From: Spisula solida
Taxonomy: Eukaryota; Mollusca; Bivalvia; Venerida; Mactridae
Direction of reading: 5' to 3'
DNA length: 64,000 nt
Assembly (NCBI GenBank): GCA_947247005.1
Contig: OX365960.1
Coordinates: forward strand, 20,398,533 to 20,462,532
Part shown: piece by piece, positions 57,623-64,000 of the stretch
How the letters are laid out: the number at the start of each line of letters is the position of its first letter
How positions within the stretch are numbered: the first letter of the stretch is position 1
The notes under the pieces: model-generated
Databases searched by the model: none
Seen by the model: only the letters and a program-made list of their open reading frames with translations
What the model was told of the DNA's origin: nothing
Made by a program: the position numbers and the translations under genes

Positions 57623-59135
57623 AATATGAAACATAAATTATTAACAGAAACCATACGGTAGCACAGGAATAGGACTATAGCCTATCATATATCAAGGCAT
57701 TCGAAGGACACGACAAGAAAATGAAATAGACAAAATTTAACACCTACCACTTATGCATATTTATACATACATTTAAAGCATATTGGTGTATTGTAAATGG
57801 ACCACTCACTAAGCATGCACTTTGTTGCAAAGGATCATAACCTCTCCTCAGTAAACGTTTTGTTGTATTGCATGAACGTGAATATGACCTAATATTGTTC
57901 GAAATTGAGCATAGTGAGGTGGAAAGTCGGTATATGCACACTAATTGTTGTAATAATTAGCTAAAGCAATGACGCATTGCCCATATGACACAATCATGGC
58001 ACTTAATGCGATTCGAGTTCATTGAGTAAATTATATTCCCTGTGCTCGAAGAAATATTATTTAGCTTTTTAGAAATTATAGTCATGAATGTCGTGAATAC
58101 AATTATATATTACAAAAATAGCAAGAACGTCTTGGTGCAATCTCAAAAATAACAGGGCCACTTGATCATTCTTCGAGTGACGCAACAGGTTATGTGATTT
58201 CATTGGTGTGTTTTTCTGTTGTTAATGCTCTATGATATCATACAATCTACAAAATCAAACTATTTCATCATGAAATGTAATGTGTTACACTTGTATTTGA
58301 ACTAACGTAAACATCCGATGAGGTCATGCAAACACGATACTTAACCGTGTAGTTTATTGTATTTGTAAAATAGTTACATTTGGAACCAAAATCCACAATT
58401 TTGTAGAGGATATTTTTCTCGGCCTTTTCGTCGACCAAACTCTCCTTTGAATGTTTTTTTTTCATTTCTCCACAGTAATAGATGAACGTTTCGATATCCC
58501 TAGATGGTAGTATCATCGGTTTTACACATACTATTCGGTATTTCTGAAGCCCCACAGTTGCCAGGAATCTTCGTTCATGTTTACCCTTTGCAACTGTGTG
58601 ATTATTTGGTGAATAATTCAGAATTCCATATAAACACCGGCCCATTAGAATATAGGTAAACATCAGACAGGGAAGGTAGAACTCAACTGAAACTGCAGAA
58701 CACAAAAAACATGAAAACAACACAGGCCACAATTACACGACACAATGCCCAACACAAAACTGAACGGCAAAACGAAACAAAACCGTCATGACCAGACTGC
58801 GAACGTGTTAAGCAGAATCCGGGTTCATCGAACGTCTACCATCGCGACCTGTTCTACAAAAAGATGACTAATTTTCTTTCGTAACTTCATCAACGGTACA
58901 CCATTACTCGTCAGATGAGACATAGTTCTAATTACTGTACCATTACATTATACAGCTTCCAAGACATTTGCCAGCTATTAACAATTTTTGCTAGGTTTTG
59001 AGCTGATGAACGCCACATTTTTCAGAGATAGGAGATGATTCGGTTAACATTTCCAATTGACAACCGACTTCGCTGCTATCTTATATGTACGCTGATTGGT
59101 GATAGTGTCATCAATCTTGAACCAATACACATGGT

Positions 59136-59343
59136 CGCACTTTACGATTTTTGTATTTATAATTTTTGATAAGTGATATATAATAGTACATGTATGTATG
59201 AAATATGATATTTTGAATATCTAATAAAAGACATTTAAACCAAATATAGAATTTACATCATTATCGCTGTTGTTAATTGTTATTGTTGCTATTTAATATG
59301 TTGCTATATATATACATACAATGTATTGGTATTGATGTCATTA
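59136..59343. other. Unassigned AT-rich stretch after C2
   Basis: It contains several TATATA and ACATGTATGTAT runs but no array, ORF or element that I can define. Confidence 0.4.
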
Positions 59344-59859
59344 AAGGTGCTGCCTCACATTCTGGTGTATTGCAAAAATAAAATAAAACTGTCAAATATT
59401 CGCGTATTTTTTGTAAAGTTGCCAGTATAAGCCATAAACAACCACACTAAAATAGAAAATAACTTGCGAAACATTTTTTTTATTTATTTAGTATTTTTAA
59501 CATACCCTATAGAATTAACTCTAATATCACTTAAATTGTCTGAATTGTTTTGGCATTCGATGAAAACGAATTGCAAAACGAACTGAATACCTCTCTGATA
59601 TTTACACTGTAGTTTGTTGATGTTTACAATTCGATTTCATGTGAATTACATAATTCGCAAAGCATGTTGGAAGGAAAATCTGAGTTATTTTTAAAAGAAA
59701 AACTACATAGTGCGCGATATCAAGAGCGGTTTATATTGCTTATTTGCCATTAAGCTTTCATAAAGCAACCGTCAGTAGCTTTCTACTACATAAATACTTG
59801 ATTAGGTAGGAAAATTACGTCATGCAAAAATATTGGCCCAATCGGTGAGGCAGCACCTT
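59344..59859. mobile_element. 516-bp element with 15-bp perfect terminal inverted repeats
   Basis: AAGGTGCTGCCTCAC at 59344 is mirrored exactly by GTGAGGCAGCACCTT ending at 59859. Nothing in between codes for protein. A target duplication was not found (flanks GTCATTA and CAACGTT), so the ends may extend further or the site may have decayed. Size and ends suggest a DNA-transposon MITE. Confidence 0.75.
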
Positions 59860-60141
59860 CAACGTTTTTGATGGCTATGTGTTATTGTTCATTCTGAGTA
59901 TGTGGTCATTTGTGTATACATTTGCAGGTAGTATTGTTAATAATATTGCTCTTATTGGTGTTGCTATTACAAATGTTGTATCGTTGGCGTCGTTGTTATA
60001 TTGGCATGATTGTTAAGACTGTGTTTTATGTTGACGATGGTGATGTGACTCATGTCTGTTGTCCATTTTAGATCAATGAAAAATTATGTTTATACACATA
60101 CGAATAGGTATAACTACATATTGTCATGGACAAAATACTAT

Positions 60142-60352
60142 TTATAATTACCTCCCTTTATGGCTAATTATGCACATAGTTCGAAGTCCACAATGTGTCA
60201 TTCATTGCGTGTGAGTATACAGGCTTGCTTGAAATAGCTATTTATGGGGATGTGGATGGTTCGTTCTATGTCTGACTCTTGTGTGGATGGCTAGGCGCTG
60301 CCGTCGTTTCTGTGTAGCTTTCAATTGTCTGTGCGCTACAGTATTTATTTTA
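60142..60352 (+). repeat. 230-bp dispersed repeat, isolated copy
   Basis: This copy lies outside any recognised B block, with the same left edge (TTTATAATTACCTCCCTTTA) and right edge (TGTGCGCTACAGTATTT) as the B2 copy. That both of these unlinked copies share edges argues for a discrete repeat rather than chance retention of B sequence. Confidence 0.78.
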
Positions 60353-60589
60353 TTATGTATAGAATGCGAGGAAATTGACGTGATTCTCGAACCTTCTAAT
60401 CGCAAATTTAAAAGATGATAATTACCTTGTCTATAATTTTAATTTTGACATGGTTTTCATAAGCAGAGAGCATTACGAATATATTCGAGGGATACTAATA
60501 TGAACTAAGGCATTGCCTAAAGGGGATTCAATCATCCATTGATACTATATCAAAATAACTCATTAAAGTTATTAGTGAGGGACATCTTC

Positions 60590-61710
60590 ACAGTATGGTT
60601 GTTCATACAGTTTGTATTTATTTTACATTTCATGAAATTCAGATAGAATTTTAATAACTCAAGGAAAATTGACTAATACAAGAGGACCATTGGCTCTAAA
60701 GCGCTCACCATATGACCAGCAGTTTAGGCAGAATCAGTGACCTGGTGACCTAGTTTTTGACCCCAGATGACCTAGTTACGCACTTTACCTAGATTGCAAA
60801 GCGACAAACATTGTGACCAAGTTTCATGAAGATTAGGTAAAACATGTTCACGAGTGCTCAGGTGAGCTAAAAACTTGACGGACATCATCACAGTATGAGC
60901 GTTCCTATTCATTTTAAGTTTCATGAAATCATACCAGCTATTTACAAAGAAATGAATGTGAATGGATGGGCAGAGTGAATTATTCATTCGATCAAGGGCA
61001 ATAACTCTAAAGAAAATTGTCCAATAACAAAACTTGACTGGCATCATCTTAGTGTGAGCATTAATTTTCGTTTTAAGTTTCATGTAATTTTACCGGCTAG
61101 TTACAAAGAAATGACTAAGAAAGGACGGGCGGAGGTAATTCTTCAATAAATCAAGGGTGACAACTCAAGAAAATTGACACACAGAATGTGTGTTCATATT
61201 CATTTTAAGTTACATGAAATTCTTCCAGCTAATTACAAAGAACTGAATGCAAATGGACTGGCGGATGAAATTTTTCAACAAATCAAGGGCAATAACTCTA
61301 AGGAAAATTTACCAATAATGATAACTTGACAGTCATCATCACAGTAATTGGGTGCTCATATTCATTTTATGTTTCATGAAATTCTACAAGCTAGTTACAA
61401 AGAAAGGAATGCGAATGGACGGTCAGAGTGAATTATACTGTAAATCAAGGGTAATAACTCTTAAGGAAAATTGACCAACTTAAACAAACTTGACGGGCAT
61501 CATGACTTTTTTATTTTAAGTTGCTTAAAAATGTACCAGTTAGTAGAAAAATGGCTGCAGACGGAAGGACAGACAGAAATATTTAATAAATCAAGGTAAA
61601 TGACTGTCAAAGGAAAAACACCTGACAGGCATCATCAAAGTACTGTATAGTTGTTCATATTTATTTTGATTAAGTTCCATGAAATTCTACATGCAAGTTA
61701 CAGAGAAATG
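60590..61710 (+). repeat. ~155-bp degenerate tandem array, about seven units
   Basis: TTTCATGAAAT-like motifs recur near 60627, 60920, 61079, 61211, 61373, 61523 and 61677, with spacings of 132-162 bp apart from the first gap. Each unit also has GACGG(G/A)CATCAT, TTACAAAGAAATG, GA(C/T)GG(G/A)C.GA and TCAAGGG(C/T)AATAACTC. The first gap is enlarged by the element at 60678-60870. Unit length and the AGGG.AATAACTC motif again recall bivalve ~160-bp satellites and Helitron-associated cores. Confidence 0.85.
60678..60870. mobile_element. ~190-bp interspersed element inside the array
   Basis: It starts ACAAGAGGACCATTGGCTCT and AAAGCGCTCACC, and ends GAGTGCTCAGGTGAGCTAAA. The ends have short inverted similarity (AGCGCTCACC / GGTGAGCT). 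Inside is CAGTGACCTGGTGACCTAGT, a sequence type I know from dispersed bivalve repeats. TGACCT at 60738 and 60746 forms a DR2 arrangement. It interrupts the first array unit between GACTAAT and AACTTGACGG. Confidence 0.65.
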
Positions 61711-61849
61711 GCTGTTGATGGCGATGCGTCTTTGTAAGCCGTATGGCCAGTCCACACGCACATTACCCCAAGTGCCGGAGTAAAAGTTAAGCATTACATA
61801 AGTTCAGTGAGTCACAATGTAACTATATAGACTTCACATAATCTTCCTT

Positions 61850-62012
61850 TTTTGCAAAAATAATCGCGATTATTGTTCCTAGTTGCTCTATTCGCTTAAT
61901 GCAGCCACCCCCCTGTCAAAAAGTATTAGATTCAGAATTCTCGCACATTGCTGTTAAATTAATTCTGTTATACTGGAAAACGGGTTTTATCCTGTAATGT
62001 TGATATGGTCAG
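61850..62012 (+). repeat. ~160-bp repeat, first of two copies
   Basis: AATAATCGCGATT, CCTAGTTGCTCTAT, a CCCCCCTG(T/A)C block, TCTCGCACATT, AATTAATTC(T/C)GT, ACGGGTTTTA and GATATGGT occur in the same order here and at 62780-62942. This copy lies outside, and the other inside, the inverted-end element at 62139-63015. Confidence 0.85.
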
Positions 62013-62138
62013 TGACAAACCGTATCTGCAGTTATAACTGAACTACCTTTTAGGAGACCCCTAAGGAATCAAAATGATAATGAGCCAGAATATGGTTTTA
62101 AGAACAGTGTGTTTTTAGCGCTTTCTTGAATAACGACT

Positions 62139-63015
62139 AGAGCTGTCATTGATACGACCCAAGGCATATCGATGATTCCAATATATAGGAAGACAAGCAT
62201 CGGCGATACATCGTTATACAGTTACACATATAGACAGGGTTCTCGGTAGGATTTTGAAGTAGGAGTCCCAGGACTCCTTCTTAGCAAAATGTTGGAGTCC
62301 TATAATAGACGAACAAGAAACAGGCCTTTCAGTCAATGATCCCTTTTTAGCCATTCTACACTGTACATGTTGGGTATATATTCAGCTTTGAGATAGCACC
62401 TTTGGTTAGAGTTTAGACTTGACCCATTTTTACAATTTGTGAACGGTCAGGGGGTTAGCGAGCAATAAGCGGTATAGCGGGAGTGTATATTTTTTTCTTT
62501 TTCGAACGTTTAAACATGAAAAACATATAAAACAATTATTGCACATTATCATTAAACATCTTAATTTTATAAACTTTAGCAAGAATTAATCAATTATCTG
62601 AAAAAATGTTCAATATTTGAAATATTGCATTTTATTCTACACTGTAAATTTCGAAGCTCGATACCGATGGTGAGAAAATATACGCATTTTTCAAGTTAAA
62701 CATATTATTGAGGCAAAAATATTGTCAGCGAGGTCGTAAAATAATGTTGTCAATGTGTTCAAGTAAGACTTTATTCAAATTCTTATCTTTTGGCTAAAAT
62801 AATCGCGATTTTTGTACCTAGTTGCTCTATACGCTATATCAGTTTCCCCCCTGACGTACATTCAGAATATCTCGCACATTATCGCTCAATTAATTCCGTA
62901 ATCCCAGACAACGGGTTTTAACAGGTAATGTCGATATGGTGAATATTCTAAAATGTGAATCGATAATCGATTGGTTAAAAATATTGTTGATACCGCTTAG
63001 GTCAATGACAGCTCT
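62139..63015. mobile_element. ~877-bp element with AGAGCTGTCATTGA inverted ends
   Basis: AGAGCTGTCATTGATACGAC at 62139 matches the reverse complement of the right end, AGAGCTGTCATTGACCTAAG, for 14 bp. Such ends resemble hAT-type non-autonomous elements. The flanks do not show a clean 8-bp duplication. Inside are CGATGA/TCGAT motifs, a perfect small hairpin AGGAGTCC-CA-GGACTCCT (62261-62278) and the second ~160-bp repeat. Boundaries are tentative. Confidence 0.5.
62780..62942 (+). repeat. ~160-bp repeat, second copy
   Basis: Direct repeat of 61850-62012 at a distance of about 930 bp, with the same motif order and about 75% identity by eye. A shorter, inverted relative (GTCAGGGGGTTAGCGAGCAA) lies near 62448. 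Confidence 0.85.
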
Positions 63016-63934
63016 TATGATGACATCACAACGGAGGTCACATGGCAGCTACATACTGTAATGGACAGTCACAGCAGAGCGACAGATGAATACCGATCAA
63101 CACGACAGAAACTTTGTTAAACGCGGGTCAACCAACACAGACCTTAACTGGATCTGAGGGTTCTTTGAAGGGTCTTGGGACATCTGTCACTTCTTCGGTC
63201 TTGTTACGTTTTTTTTTTTCGAAAAAAATTTTCTTATAAATAATCATAAACGCACTCATGAAAAGTTACATTGTTTGTATTTTGGTCAATTCTCATATTT
63301 TTTCACGGAGATCTGTATTGACAAACCAGCAGTAGACAGCAGTAACATGGTCTGTCATCTAACACAGAATGATTGTTGATAATTAATTCACAATAAATGG
63401 TTTGTTGTTGACAATTTGGGTACGAACAAATTTGGATACGCTTCGTTTATCAAACTTTATGATGCAAATTAGCATCGAAAGTTGATTTCTTTGTTTACCT
63501 ACGCCAATTATGTGTATAAAAGACAGTATTCCTTGTTTAAAACAAGTACTTTAATCGTATAAGCAGTTATTTTAACGATTGTAGGCTGTACTTACTTGAC
63601 GGCAGTCGAATGAAACAACTTCTTCCGTTTGCGAGGGACAGTCTAAAATGCTAACCGACCGCCTTTATCTCGCGCGCTAGCATTCTTACCTCCCCTATCG
63701 CGTTTAATGTTGTGTAAGCTGGCCTTCGGTTATCTCAAGGAACATTTTTAAACATCATTAGAAAATAAAAGATAATTTATTAACAACAAAAATATTTTTT
63801 TAATGGGTTTGCCAATTCCATTCACGTCTTCAGAGTACCCCGAAAAACACTTCCTGTACACACAAATCTCAATCGAACAGGGGTGACCAAATTTCGGATG
63901 GGTTAAAAACTCGCAACACGTACAATGCCGTCTT
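63016..63934. other. Unassigned right-end stretch
   Basis: No gene was recognised. A T-run followed by an A-run at 63209-63229 can form a hairpin. The segment near 63600-63710 is relatively GC-rich (GCGCGCTAGC) but has no long ORF. The stretch may belong to the element ending in the hairpin at 63935. Confidence 0.4.
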
Positions 63935-63975
63935 GGATTTTAATCGAGATGCCTTCGGCATCTCGATTAGAATCC
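63935..63975. repeat. Strong hairpin near the right window edge
   Basis: GGATTTTAATCGAGATGCC, loop TTC, GGCATCTCGATTAGAATCC: 19-bp arms with one mismatch. Isolated perfect hairpins like this lie at the ends or tips of the foldback and Helitron-like elements elsewhere in the window. The element it belongs to would continue past the window. Confidence 0.85.
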
Positions 63976-64000
63976 CTATTAGCATTTATTTGAATAAACA

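Larger units (their letters stand above)
51242..59135 (+). repeat. Segmental duplication block C, copy C2
   Basis: This is the second copy of block C. C2-specific material includes about 465 bp at 51657-52124 with no recognised features, a 513-bp hAT element (55767-56279) and a 508-bp foldback element (57109-57616). It lacks the four C1 insertions. Exon-like sequences shared with C1 are damaged here in two places: a frameshift opposite C1 42700 and a lost acceptor opposite C1 45149. Confidence 0.95.

Noticed and set aside
58268..58732. 154-codon minus-strand ORF in C2 as an intact gene
   Set aside because: It shares an N-terminal part with the C1 frame at 47850-48248, but the two continue in different frames after a common I-Y-Y-C-G-E-M-K, and the start overlaps a dispersed repeat. 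I list the C1 frame only as a low-confidence relic.
60772..61083. 103-codon minus-strand ORF
   Set aside because: It lies across units of the ~155-bp array and the element at 60678-60870. Its internal repetition of M-K-L-K and N-A-H-T motifs just reflects the DNA repeat.
61727..61795. 5S rRNA-like stretch (GCCGTATGGCCAG ... AAGTTAAGCAT)
   Set aside because: Only short matches to 5S-like motifs with wrong spacing; not enough for a 5S gene or a 5S-derived SINE call.
63209..63229. T-run/A-run as a transcription terminator or polyA signal
   Set aside because: No adjacent gene; homopolymer runs of this size are expected in such AT-rich DNA.
1..64000. CRISPR array, phage, operon or other prokaryotic system
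   Set aside because: No regularly spaced identical repeats with unique spacers, no dense coding and no Shine-Dalgarno-linked ORFs. Repeat classes and splice-like signals point to an animal genome.

Overview
This window is non-coding, AT-rich, repeat-dense DNA from an animal, most probably a bivalve mollusc. The lineage call is an inference. It rests on a ~154-bp tandem core repeat with an AGGGAGTTA motif inside a Helitron-like insertion (as in bivalve pearl/BIV160-type elements), a ~155-bp array with an AGGGCAATAACTC motif, a tRNA-derived SINE head, and several foldback and TIR elements of kinds familiar from bivalve assemblies. There is no operon structure, no long ORF and no rRNA gene. I recognise no complete protein-coding gene.

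The main architecture is nested segmental duplication. Block A is present twice (A1 1-9455; A2 25610-36665), with a diverged third piece at 19400-19900. Block B is present three times in direct orientation (B1 9585-15000; B2 15075-19040; B3 21830-25609) and once inverted (49180-50470). B2 is followed by the partial A copy and B3 runs directly into A2, so an ancestral B-A tandem unit is likely. Block C is present twice (C1 39392-48695; C2 51242-59135). Its left edge is an inverted piece of B1 (10790-11290), so the A/B and C systems share ancestry. A ~287-bp tandem duplication (50685-51255) joins inverted B to C2.

The paralogous copies act as empty-site controls, so insertions can be delimited by eye. 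They include: a 980-bp TIR element with 8-bp target duplication TACATGTA (B2); a 220-bp element with TACGAA duplication (A1); a foldback element (A2); a 1.6-kb Helitron-like element carrying the ~154-bp core array (A2); a 1252-bp mariner-like element with TA duplication and a nested MITE (A2); two LINE fragments, one with a readable reverse-transcriptase C-terminal tail (C1); a tandem dimer of an unclassified element whose two copies have near-identical ends but unrelated cores (C1); a 513-bp hAT element (C2); and a 508-bp foldback element (C2).

At a finer scale, the duplicated blocks hold short exon-like relics: small ORFs with good splice signals, signal-peptide-like or transmembrane-like stretches, or reading frames kept open between copies. 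In several cases one copy is intact and the other has a stop, a frameshift or a lost acceptor AG. They may be decayed exons of small membrane or secreted protein genes carried by the units, but this is unproven. The right end (59136-64000) holds another TIR element, a seven-unit ~155-bp array interrupted by an interspersed element, a further copy of a 230-bp B repeat and a terminal hairpin.
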